Of a DNA stretch of 33,977 nucleotides, positions 1 to 8,160 are shown one piece after another (position 1 is the first letter of the stretch; each line of letters opens with the position of its first letter). The DNA lies in the NCBI GenBank assembly GCA_903832875.1, contig CAILDA010000050.1, positions 1 through 33,977 of the forward strand, read 5' to 3'. The DNA comes from an uncultured Micrococcales bacterium (GTDB taxonomy: Bacteria; Actinomycetota; Actinomycetes; Actinomycetales; Microbacteriaceae). The position numbers and the translations under genes were made by a program. The notes beneath the pieces are model-generated. The model saw nothing but the letters and a program-made list of their open reading frames with translations. It made no database searches and was not told the DNA's origin.

Positions 1-599
1 ATAACTTCATAGTCAGTTGATTTAGTTAGAGATGAGAATGTTTCTGTTTCAGCAACATGTTCAATCTGCTTGGCTATCTCAGCATCAACCGGAGTAATAA
101 TCTGTGAACCATTGAAATCGCCACCGAGATAGACCTTATAGCCGTTATCTCTAGGTGGGTTATGCGATGCAGTAACCATGATGCCAGCAGAAACACCAAG
201 TGATCTAGTTCCAAAAGAGATTAGGGGAGTTGGACACATCTGATCTAATAAGAAGACCTTGATGCCCATGCCTGCTAAAACTTCAGCAGAGTCTTTAGCA
301 AAGATGTCGCTGTTGACTCTGCCATCGAAACCAATAACTGCTGAAGGATTAGTTTCTTTAGCTAAAAGGTATCTACCTAAACCAGCAGCAGCTTGGGCTA
401 CCAGCACTCGGTTCATTCGATTAGAACCAGCGCCTAGTTCACCTCTGAGCCCTGCGGTACCAAACTCTAGCCTTGAACCAAATCTAGATTCCAGTTCAGC
501 TAAGTCTTCATTCTGAATAACTAGTTCAAGTTCAGCTCGGGTAACCGGATCTGGATCTTGGGCTAACCAAGCTTTAGCTTTATCTAGTAGTTCAGTCAT
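1..599 (-). CDS. pmmB: Phospho-sugar mutase (phosphomannomutase/phosphoglucomutase), C-terminal part beyond the window edge
   Basis: Minus-strand frame from ATG at 599 is open to the window edge: MTELLDKAKAWLAQDPDPVTRAELELVIQ...FGTAGLRGELGAGSNRMN...GIMVTASHNPPRDNGYKVYLGG; TASHNP is the catalytic phosphoserine loop. Not in the ORF track because it runs off the window. Confidence 0.93.
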   Translation of the reverse strand, partial: MTELLDKAKAWLAQDPDPVTRAELELVIQNEDLAELESRFGSRLEFGTAGLRGELGAGSNRMNRVLVAQAAAGLGRYLLAKETNPSAVIGFDGRVNSDIFAKDSAEVLAGMGIKVFLLDQMCPTPLISFGTRSLGVSAGIMVTASHNPPRDNGYKVYLGGDFNGSQIITPVDAEIAKQIEHVAETETFSSLTKSTDYEV

Positions 600-601
600 G
601 T

Positions 602-1423
602 TTAGAGTTTGGTGATGATTTGAGCAAGCAGTGCGCTGATACGTGGTTCAGCTTCTTTACCGGCTTCCAAAACTTCTTTATGAGATAGTGGTGAATCACT
701 AATACCTGCAGCCAAGTTAGTTGAAAGTGAAAGACCTAGAACTTCTAAACCAGATTGTCTGGCAGCAATAGCTTCAAGAGCTGTTGACATACCTACGATG
801 TGTGCACCTATTGCTTTAGCCATTTGAACTTCAGCGGGAGTTTCGTAGTGAGGGCCACGGAACTGCATATAGACACCTTCATCTAAAGATGAATCAACTG
901 ATCTAGCGATATCTCTAAGTCTTAGCGAGTAGAGATCAGTAAGGTCAACGAAGTTAGCTCCTTCAATAGGGCTAGCTGAAGTGAAGTTAATGTGGTCACT
1001 GATAAGCACAGGTGTGCCTGGTGCCCAAGAAGTCTTGATACCACCAGCACCATTAGTCAAAATCATGATTTCGCAACCAGCTGCTGCTGCTGTCCTAACA
1101 CCATGAACAACTCGTCTAACGCCATGACCTTCATAGAAGTGTGTTCTAGCTCCTAGAACCAAAGCATGTTTGCCACTAGGCAAAAGTATTGAGCGGATAG
1201 TTGAAACATGTCCAACTACTTCACTTCTATTGAAACCAGGGACATCAGCCGCATCGATGGTTGCAATGGTTTCACCGATAAGGTCAGCTGATTTTGCCCA
1301 ACCAGAACCTAAGGTCATCGCTATATCGTGTTTTGCAACACCAGATTTCTCTGCGATAACGGCTGCTGCCTGCTTGGCTATTTCGAAAGGATCCGCCTTC
1401 GGATCATCTAAAGGATTGCTCAT
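602..1423 (-). CDS. deoD: Purine-nucleoside phosphorylase
   Basis: 273 aa ORF with class II PNP motifs (GSGW, HFYEGHG, LTNGAGGI, ISDHINF, GPHYETPAEV, VGMSTALEAIAARQ). Confidence 0.95.
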   Translation of the reverse strand: MSNPLDDPKADPFEIAKQAAAVIAEKSGVAKHDIAMTLGSGWAKSADLIGETIATIDAADVPGFNRSEVVGHVSTIRSILLPSGKHALVLGARTHFYEGHGVRRVVHGVRTAAAAGCEIMILTNGAGGIKTSWAPGTPVLISDHINFTSASPIEGANFVDLTDLYSLRLRDIARSVDSSLDEGVYMQFRGPHYETPAEVQMAKAIGAHIVGMSTALEAIAARQSGLEVLGLSLSTNLAAGISDSPLSHKEVLEAGKEAEPRISALLAQIITKL

Positions 1424-1435
1424 AAGGTGAGTCTA
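1421..1435 (-). promoter_or_regulatory. Candidate leaderless promoter of the PNP gene: TAGACT-N6-ATG
   Basis: Minus-strand TAGACT CACCTT ATG; no Shine-Dalgarno at proper spacing. Confidence 0.5.
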
Positions 1436-1464
1436 GTTCTCATTGGACAAAGACGAATTTGGGT

Positions 1465-3237
1465 CTATTCTTCAAACTCAATCAACATAGTTCCAGCAGG
1501 AACTGTTGCACCTACGGCTACGTGGATCTTCTTGACTACTGCGTCTTTGACTGCGTTCTGAGGGGATTCCATCTTCATGGCTTCAAGAACTAGTAGTTGC
1601 TGACCTTTGGTAACGCTGTCGCCTTCTTGAACTGCAATCTTCACAACGGTTGCTTGCATCTGGGAGGTTAGTGCTTTACCAGAGTCGATCTGAACGTTGG
1701 AGTGAGCTTTACGCTTAGGGGCAGGAGCGCTTGACTTTCCGCCACCTGATTGGAATAGCTGCTTAGGTAAAGATACTTCAATACGTTTGCCATCAATTTC
1801 AACAACAACGTTGTTTCTTCGGGTTTCAACGTGAGATTCGGTGTGTGAACCTTCCCAAGGTTCGATGTCGTTGTTCCATTCGGTTTCAATCCAACGGGTA
1901 TAAATACCGAACTTTCCTTTAGAACCTATAAAGGCTGGATCGTTGACAATCTTTCTGTGGAAAGGAAGAACAGTTGGCATGCCTTCGATGTGCATCTCGG
2001 CTAGTGCTCTTCTTGAACGCTCAAGGGCTTCTGTTCGGGTAGCACCGGTGACAATTAGCTTGGCAATCATTGAATCGAATGAACCTGAGATCTCTGAACC
2101 AGCCTCAACACCGGTGTCAACACGAACGCCAGGACCACCAGGCACTTTGAAGACATGAACTGAACCAGGAGCTGGCATAAAGTTTGTTCCGGCATCTTCA
2201 CCGTTGATACGGAATTCAAAGCTGTGACCTTTTATGACTGGGTCTGCGTAATCTAACTTGCCGCCTTCAGCAATTCTGAATTGTTCACGAACTAGATCTA
2301 GTCCAGTTACTTCTTCAGATACTGGGTGCTCAACTTGAAGACGAGTATTTACTTCAAGGAAGGAAATAGTGCCATCTTGAGCAACTAGGAACTCACAGGT
2401 TCCAGCTCCTTGATAACCAACTTCTTTCAAGATTGCTTTTGATGCTTCGTAAAGACGTTTCACCTGATCATCGGTTAGGAAAGGTGCAGGAGCTTCTTCA
2501 ACAAGTTTCTGGTGTCTGCGTTGCAATGAGCAGTCTCTGGTTGAAACAACAACAACATTGCCAAAGCTATCTGCTAGACACTGAGTCTCAACGTGACGTG
2601 GTTTCTCTAAATACTTTTCAACGAAACATTCGCCCCGACCAAAAGCAGCAACTGCTTCACGGGTAGCTGACTCGAAAGCTTCGGCAACTTCTGTCTTTTC
2701 ATAAACAACCTTGATGCCTCGACCACCACCACCGTAAGCCGCTTTGATGGCAATTGGTAAACCGTGCTTAGCAACGAAATCTAAAACTTCTTCAGCTCCG
2801 GTAACTGGGTTCAAAGTTCCAGGAGCAAGCGGTGCACCAACTTTTTCAGCGATGTGTCGAGCTGAAACCTTGTCACCTAATTGATCGATTGCTTTAGGGG
2901 ATGGACCAATCCAAATAAGGCCTGCATTCAAACAAGCTTGAGCGAAAGAAGCGTTCTCGGCTAGGAAACCATAGCCTGGGTGAACAGCGTTAGCACCTGA
3001 GCGCTGAGCAATCTCAATAATCTTTTCGATGACTAGATAGGTGTCAGCACTGGTTGTTCCATTGAGTGCATAGGACTCATCTGCCATACGAGTGTGCATG
3101 GCATTACGGTCTTGGTCTGCGTAGATAGCAACTGAGGCAATGCCGGCATCTTTCGCTGCGCGAATGATGCGAACGGCGATCTCACCGCGGTTAGCAATAA
3201 GGACCTTGGTTATCTTGGCTGGTTTTAAGGCAGTCAT
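1465..3237 (-). CDS. accA3: Acyl-CoA (acetyl/propionyl) carboxylase alpha subunit: biotin carboxylase plus C-terminal biotin carboxyl carrier domain
   Basis: 590 aa; [60 protein letters not shown], and biotinylation site LEAMKMESP. Confidence 0.96.
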   Translation of the reverse strand: MTALKPAKITKVLIANRGEIAVRIIRAAKDAGIASVAIYADQDRNAMHTRMADESYALNGTTSADTYLVIEKIIEIAQRSGANAVHPGYGFLAENASFAQACLNAGLIWIGPSPKAIDQLGDKVSARHIAEKVGAPLAPGTLNPVTGAEEVLDFVAKHGLPIAIKAAYGGGGRGIKVVYEKTEVAEAFESATREAVAAFGRGECFVEKYLEKPRHVETQCLADSFGNVVVVSTRDCSLQRRHQKLVEEAPAPFLTDDQVKRLYEASKAILKEVGYQGAGTCEFLVAQDGTISFLEVNTRLQVEHPVSEEVTGLDLVREQFRIAEGGKLDYADPVIKGHSFEFRINGEDAGTNFMPAPGSVHVFKVPGGPGVRVDTGVEAGSEISGSFDSMIAKLIVTGATRTEALERSRRALAEMHIEGMPTVLPFHRKIVNDPAFIGSKGKFGIYTRWIETEWNNDIEPWEGSHTESHVETRRNNVVVEIDGKRIEVSLPKQLFQSGGGKSSAPAPKRKAHSNVQIDSGKALTSQMQATVVKIAVQEGDSVTKGQQLLVLEAMKMESPQNAVKDAVVKKIHVAVGATVPAGTMLIEFEE

Positions 3238-3252
3238 AAGCCTTAAGCCTAC

Positions 3253-3888
3253 CTAGTTAGAGCGCCACAGGCTTGGGTAATCTACCCCTAAACCTATGCA
3301 AAGCTCCCTGAGGGCAGGCAAACTAAGGCCAACAACGGTATGTGCATCGCCCTCAATAGCCCTAATAAAGGCTCCTCCGAGCCCATCTATGGTGAAAGCA
3401 CCCGCTACTTTCAAAGGTTCACCGGTGCCAACATAGGCCAAAATCTCGCTATCTGAGAGCTCTGCGAAATGCACTTTGGTGTTAGTTGCCTTGCCATTAG
3501 CAGGTGGCATGTTCATGGCTTCACGGTTATCTATAAGCCAATGGCCGGTATAGAGCCTGCCGGAGCGGCCATTCATGGCCTTCCAGCGTTCAATGGCAAT
3601 CTCAGAATCATGAGGTTTGCCTAAAGATTCACCGTCAAGGTCTAAAGAGCTATCGCAGCCGATGATCAGCGCACCTTGAGCATCAGGGTGATTCACTACT
3701 GCCTCAGCCTTAGCTTTGGCTAACAGGAGAACTAGGTCAGCTGTGTTGCCGATCTGACCTGCATTCATAGCCATATCAGCTACCAGTTCTTCATCAACCC
3801 CTGGGGCTATAACTATTGGGTCAATGCCACCATCTTTGAGTAATCGAAGACGGGCAGGGGAGGTGGAAGCTAAAACTAGTTTGGTCAC
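3253..3888 (-). CDS. maf: Maf family nucleotide pyrophosphatase
   Basis: 211 aa; N-terminal LVLASTSPARLRLL, IIGCDSSLDLDGESLGKP, FTIDGLGGAFI, DAHTVVGLSL. Confidence 0.93.
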   Translation of the reverse strand: MTKLVLASTSPARLRLLKDGGIDPIVIAPGVDEELVADMAMNAGQIGNTADLVLLLAKAKAEAVVNHPDAQGALIIGCDSSLDLDGESLGKPHDSEIAIERWKAMNGRSGRLYTGHWLIDNREAMNMPPANGKATNTKVHFAELSDSEILAYVGTGEPLKVAGAFTIDGLGGAFIRAIEGDAHTVVGLSLPALRELCIGLGVDYPSLWRSN

Positions 3889-3900
3889 GGGTAAAGACTA
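3886..3900 (-). promoter_or_regulatory. Candidate leaderless promoter of maf: TAGTCT-N6-GTG
   Basis: Minus-strand TAGTCT TTACCC GTG. Confidence 0.5.
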
Positions 3901-3927
3901 CCGAAACTGGTGTGAAACACTTGTCCA

Positions 3928-5136
3928 GTGAATAAATCAACTAACTGGCTAGGCCACATCATCGAAGTTCAAATAGAGAAGGTGGCCCATGGCGGTATTT
4001 TCGTAGCCCGTCATGAAGGCAGAGTGCTCTTTGTCTCTCACGTCATCCCAGGTGAAGTTGCCAAGGTGAAGGTCTATGAAGATAAAGGTGGAGCGTTCTG
4101 TCGAGCAGAACCAGTTGAAATCATTACTGCATCTCCTGATCGAGTAAAACACTTTTGGAAAAATGCTGAAGAAGCCGGTGGTGCTGAATTTGGTCACATT
4201 AGTCTTTCTCGTCAAAGAGAGCTAAAAGCAGATGTCTTAGAAGAAGGTCTGCAACGCTTTGCTGGAATTGAAATGCGTGTTCCAGTGTTAGCTGCCCCAG
4301 GCGACGATGAAAGAAATGGTCTGGGCTATAGAACCCGAGTGCAACTGCATGTCAATGAAGATGGCGATGTTGGTCCATACAAAGAAAGAACTCACGAAGT
4401 AGTTCGAGTAAAGACAATGCCACTAGCAGTTCCAGATATTCAAGAACTAGGACTGCACCTGAAGAATTGGCAAGATGTCAAGAAGATTGAGATTGCTGCT
4501 TCCAGCACGGGTCAGACTCAGTGGACCATTGATAAGAAACTAAAAGGTGAAGAGAAGTTCTTAGAGCGAGCAGGAGGTCGAACATTCCGACTATCTGCTG
4601 GAGCTTTCTGGCAAGTGCATAGAGAAGCTGCGAACCTGTTAGCTGAAGAAGTTGTTGCTGCTACTAAAGCTGCTGGCTTTACTAAAGATGCTCAGAACTA
4701 TGACCTTTACGGTGGGGTTGGTTTATTCAGCGGTGCTCTAGCTGCCGCTTATGGATTAGATATCAAGATCACAACTGTTGAGGCTTCTAAAGCAGCAGCT
4801 GAAGATGCAAGACGTAACTTGATTGACATCAAGGGAGCTAAATCTATTGCAACTCCAACAGAGCGATTCTTAGATGAATTAGCTTCAGCTGGAGCATTGC
4901 CCCCTAAGAGCACCATCATCATGGACCCACCAAGATCAGGTGCTGGTAAGCATGTGATTGAAAGATTAATTACGTTATCTCCTGACCACCTGGTTTATGT
5001 TGCCTGCGACCCGATCGCTTTAGTTAGAGATCTAAAGCCGCTGACAGCTGCCGGCTACAAGATTGCAAGTATTAAGGCTTTTGACCTATTCCCACACACC
5101 CATCATTTTGAAACTGTGGTTAGTCTGGTTCGGTGA
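3928..5136 (+). CDS. TRAM-domain class I SAM-dependent RNA methyltransferase (TrmA/RlmD-like)
   Basis: 402 aa; N-terminal TRAM-like domain (KVAHGGIFVARHEGRVLFVSHVIPGEVAKVKV), C-terminal MDPPRSGAG and YVACDPIALVRDL (catalytic Cys). The usual N-terminal Fe-S cysteine cluster is not visible. Confidence 0.88.
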   Translation: MNKSTNWLGHIIEVQIEKVAHGGIFVARHEGRVLFVSHVIPGEVAKVKVYEDKGGAFCRAEPVEIITASPDRVKHFWKNAEEAGGAEFGHISLSRQRELKADVLEEGLQRFAGIEMRVPVLAAPGDDERNGLGYRTRVQLHVNEDGDVGPYKERTHEVVRVKTMPLAVPDIQELGLHLKNWQDVKKIEIAASSTGQTQWTIDKKLKGEEKFLERAGGRTFRLSAGAFWQVHREAANLLAEEVVAATKAAGFTKDAQNYDLYGGVGLFSGALAAAYGLDIKITTVEASKAAAEDARRNLIDIKGAKSIATPTERFLDELASAGALPPKSTIIMDPPRSGAGKHVIERLITLSPDHLVYVACDPIALVRDLKPLTAAGYKIASIKAFDLFPHTHHFETVVSLVR

Positions 5137-5786
5137 GTAAAACCGAGACAAAGCCTATAAAGGTAGCCATTGTCGATGACCATGAGGCCATCAGGCTTGG
5201 CTTTGCCGGGGCATGTCTCGAATATGGCTATGAACTGATAGCTCATGCTCCTTCTGTTGATGAACTTATTCAAAAACTAAAGAAGAAACCACAGGTAGTG
5301 GTTTTAGACCTGTCTCTTGCTGATGGAAGTGAACCAAGTCATAACGTTAGAAAACTCATTGACTATGGCACCGAAGTTCTAATATTTTCTATTGCTGATA
5401 GGAAATCTCAGGTTAGAGCTGCACTTGTTGAAGGAGCTGCTGCACTAGTTACTAAAAGTCAGCAGATGAAAGAGCTTTTTGAATGCATCAACTTAGTTGC
5501 CAATGGCATCAAGGTGAATACTGCTGAAACCATTGCTGCTATCGATAGCGACCAAGAGTTCAAAGCGAAGCTCACTGATCGGGAACTTGAGGTGCTAAGA
5601 CTCTATGCATCGGGGATGACTCTAAAATCAGTTGCTTATGAATTGAAACTAAGTAAATACACGGTCAAGGAACACATTGATCGAGTTAGAGACAAATACT
5701 CCAACTTAGGTAGACCCGCTCCTGGTAAATCTGAACTTCTTATGCGCTTACTTGAAGATGGCTACATGGGGGATGATTTCATCTAA
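5133..5786 (+). CDS. LuxR/NarL-type response regulator
   Basis: 217 aa; receiver VAIVDDHEAIRLG...VVVLDLSLADGS...ALVTK, and GerE-type HTH LTDRELEVLRLYASGMTLKSVAYELKLSKYTVKEHI. GTG start overlaps the upstream stop (GTGA). Confidence 0.93.
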   Translation: MSKTETKPIKVAIVDDHEAIRLGFAGACLEYGYELIAHAPSVDELIQKLKKKPQVVVLDLSLADGSEPSHNVRKLIDYGTEVLIFSIADRKSQVRAALVEGAAALVTKSQQMKELFECINLVANGIKVNTAETIAAIDSDQEFKAKLTDRELEVLRLYASGMTLKSVAYELKLSKYTVKEHIDRVRDKYSNLGRPAPGKSELLMRLLEDGYMGDDFI

Positions 5787-6961
5787 TGAGCACAACTCAA
5801 GCTACCTTCGCTACCGCTCGTATCAATCGTTTGATTGGTAGAGCATTCTCGGCGGCAGCAGTGCTTCTAAGTGTTGAGAGTGGCTTGAACTATGTCAACC
5901 AGACCCAGTATTTGAATCAACCCTTATCTTGGATTCTGGTTAGCATTCTTTGGGCGACAACAGCTGCCTTCACATACACCTTCTGGTTTGGCAGTGCTAG
6001 TTATATTTACCTTCGCATTCACGCTATTTACATGTTCGGGCTGTTAGCTGCGTGGCCTTTGATGATTAGAGAAGTTCCTATTCACGATGGAACTTTCTAT
6101 TCGTTTTTGTGGTGGGCTTTTGATACCGGTTGGGTGGCCGCAGCGATTAGCTTTAGGTTGAAGTGGGCTATCAGCTATTACGTGGTTCTAATTACCGCCA
6201 CCCAGTTAATGTTCTATTCCCCGTTAGGTGGTAGTCACAGCGTGACTCAAGTGGTCACAGATGGAATATTTACGATTCTGACTAACGGATCAATCGCGGT
6301 TATTGTCTTGATGCTTAGAAATGCTGCTAACTCAACAGATAAAGCTAATGCCGAAGCAATTCAAGTTGCAGTCTTACAAGCAAAAGCTGAGGCTGAATCC
6401 AAAGAACGTCGACGACTAGATGCTTTAATTCATGACAGCGTGCTAACCGCTCTGATTAGCGCTACCAACGCTAAGACCTCTGTTGAAGCGCAATCTGCTG
6501 CTGAGCTTGCCTCCAGTGCCTTGGATAAGTTAGCCAAGCTCGAAGCAAATGCAGCAGATGGCTCACCGGTGTTCTGTGGAGATCTCTTCGATTCGATCAT
6601 TACGGCTGCCAAGAGACTAGATCCTGAGATTGAAGCAAGGAAAGATTGTCAGACACATTTCGCTGTGAACCAAGAAGTTTCCTCAGCGCTGACTGAGGCT
6701 ATTTTGCAGGGTTTGCAGAACTCACAAATACATGCTGGGCTAAATGCAAAACGTGAACTTATTCTCAAAGCTAGCCCAGGGGTATTGAAGCTTGTCCTGA
6801 AAGATGACGGCAGAGGCTTTAGACCTAACCGAGTGCCGAAGGGTCGCCTGGGTATCAAAAATTCCATCATTGGCCGTGTTCAAAGTGTCGGGGGCGAAGT
6901 ACACATCGTCTCAAGCCCAGGACAAGGTGCAACAGTGATTCTGGAATGGAGCTCTAATTGA
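5786..6961 (+). CDS. Membrane sensor histidine kinase (HisKA_3-like with HATPase)
   Basis: 391 aa; several N-terminal hydrophobic segments, H-box-like LDALIHDSVLTALISA, and ATP-binding motifs LKDDGRGF, KGRLGIKNSI, PGQGATVILEW. Overlaps upstream ORF (TAATG). Confidence 0.9.
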   Translation: MSTTQATFATARINRLIGRAFSAAAVLLSVESGLNYVNQTQYLNQPLSWILVSILWATTAAFTYTFWFGSASYIYLRIHAIYMFGLLAAWPLMIREVPIHDGTFYSFLWWAFDTGWVAAAISFRLKWAISYYVVLITATQLMFYSPLGGSHSVTQVVTDGIFTILTNGSIAVIVLMLRNAANSTDKANAEAIQVAVLQAKAEAESKERRRLDALIHDSVLTALISATNAKTSVEAQSAAELASSALDKLAKLEANAADGSPVFCGDLFDSIITAAKRLDPEIEARKDCQTHFAVNQEVSSALTEAILQGLQNSQIHAGLNAKRELILKASPGVLKLVLKDDGRGFRPNRVPKGRLGIKNSIIGRVQSVGGEVHIVSSPGQGATVILEWSSN

Positions 6962-7923
6962 TTTCCATTAAACGCTGGGTGGCAGCTCTAATTCCTTTGG
7001 TTTATGCCTTCTATCTTCCGGTTCAATCACTTTTGGTTCCTGGAATTACCTCAAGGCTCTTCGAGGTCCTTGCACTGGCGATTTATTTAGCTGCTGTTAT
7101 TCCAACACTGCTGGCATACAGGGGTTTGGTTGTTCCAGTTTGGCAAGCAGCAGCAAATCTTTTAGCGGCTTTTGCGATTCCTGCTCTAGTTATTCTGCAG
7201 CGAGACGAAATTGGGAATAACGATATCGGTGGCTGGATGGTGATGGGCACTGCAGTAATTCTCACTGCAACAGCGGTTAGGCAGCAACGTCTCTTTGCAG
7301 TGTTGGGACTGGTAGTTCTGATTGCGGAAGTTGTTTATATATATGGACCTTTGGCGTTAATCACCGCTGGCTTAGTAGGAGCCATGGTATTTGTTTTAGC
7401 AGGCCTTGGAGTTTCTAGAGGGATTCAAAGTGCTAATGCAGAATCCGATAAGTATCGTGAGCGTGAGGCTCAAGACTTAGCTTCTATCGCCTCTCTTGAG
7501 GCGACTAAGTCAGAGAGAACCTCAAGATTGCAACAGGTGCTCGGTAGTTCAGTTCCTTTCCTATCTTTGATCGCTGAGAGTAAGACACCACTTAGTGCTG
7601 AGATGAAACAATCGGCTCGATTATTAGAACTTGCTCTAAGAGATGAAATCAGGGGTAGGGGATTACTCACCTCAGCAATGCGATCTGAGATATCTAGATT
7701 GCGAAATCTTGGAGTTGAAGTTGCTCTGTTAGATGAACGTGGCACTGAAGGCTTAGCTAAAGAAGAACTAGACGCTCTGTTAGGACAAGTTATTGAAGCT
7801 CTTCAGGCAATCAATAGCGGCCGAGTCACTGTTAGAAGCCCTAGGGGTGAAGCATTCAAGGTAACTGTTGTGGCAACACTGCCGGGGGTTGCTCAACCCT
7901 TGCTTTCTCTTCGTCTTAGCTAA
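6958..7923 (+). CDS. Membrane protein resembling a degenerate histidine kinase (no clear phospho-acceptor H-box or ATPase N/G boxes)
   Basis: 321 aa; hydrophobic segments, then a helical region (AESDKYREREAQDLASIASLEATKSERTSRLQQVL... ARLLELALRDEIRGRGLLTSAMRSEISRLRNLGVEVALLDERG) resembling the HisKA_3-to-HATPase linker of neighbouring kinases. TTG start overlaps the upstream stop (TTGA). Confidence 0.7.
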   Translation: MISIKRWVAALIPLVYAFYLPVQSLLVPGITSRLFEVLALAIYLAAVIPTLLAYRGLVVPVWQAAANLLAAFAIPALVILQRDEIGNNDIGGWMVMGTAVILTATAVRQQRLFAVLGLVVLIAEVVYIYGPLALITAGLVGAMVFVLAGLGVSRGIQSANAESDKYREREAQDLASIASLEATKSERTSRLQQVLGSSVPFLSLIAESKTPLSAEMKQSARLLELALRDEIRGRGLLTSAMRSEISRLRNLGVEVALLDERGTEGLAKEELDALLGQVIEALQAINSGRVTVRSPRGEAFKVTVVATLPGVAQPLLSLRLS

Positions 7924-7942
7924 AGACCCCTTTAAACCCCCA

Positions 7943-7977
7943 ACGGGCCTAGGAGCTATTGCTAACTCCTGGCCCGT
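7943..7977. terminator. Strong stem-loop after the response-regulator/kinase operon, probable terminator or 3' end structure
   Basis: ACGGGCC-t-AGGAG ... CTCCT-GGCCCGT (43-49/71-77 and 51-55/66-70 in the 7900s). No good U-tract on the + side. Confidence 0.5.
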
Positions 7978-8117
7978 CCCCTGGAAATGAACCGAGCAAA
8001 TCCCCTTAAGACTTTCGATTCATCTGTCTGAATAAAACTAAACTCCGACAAGACAAATCTGCCAAAAGTAAGACCCGTGTTTTAGTCCCCACTTAAGGGG
8101 ACAGGCTTAAATGTGTA

Positions 8118-8146
8118 ACGGCTCCTCTTTATTCAAGAGGAGCCGT
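8118..8146. terminator. Perfect 12-bp inverted repeat, probable (bidirectional) terminator for the DUF885 gene
   Basis: ACGGCTCCTCTT-TATTC-AAGAGGAGCCGT, just 3' of the minus-strand stop at 8161. Confidence 0.65.
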
Positions 8147-8160
8147 CGCACAGCCTTCAC

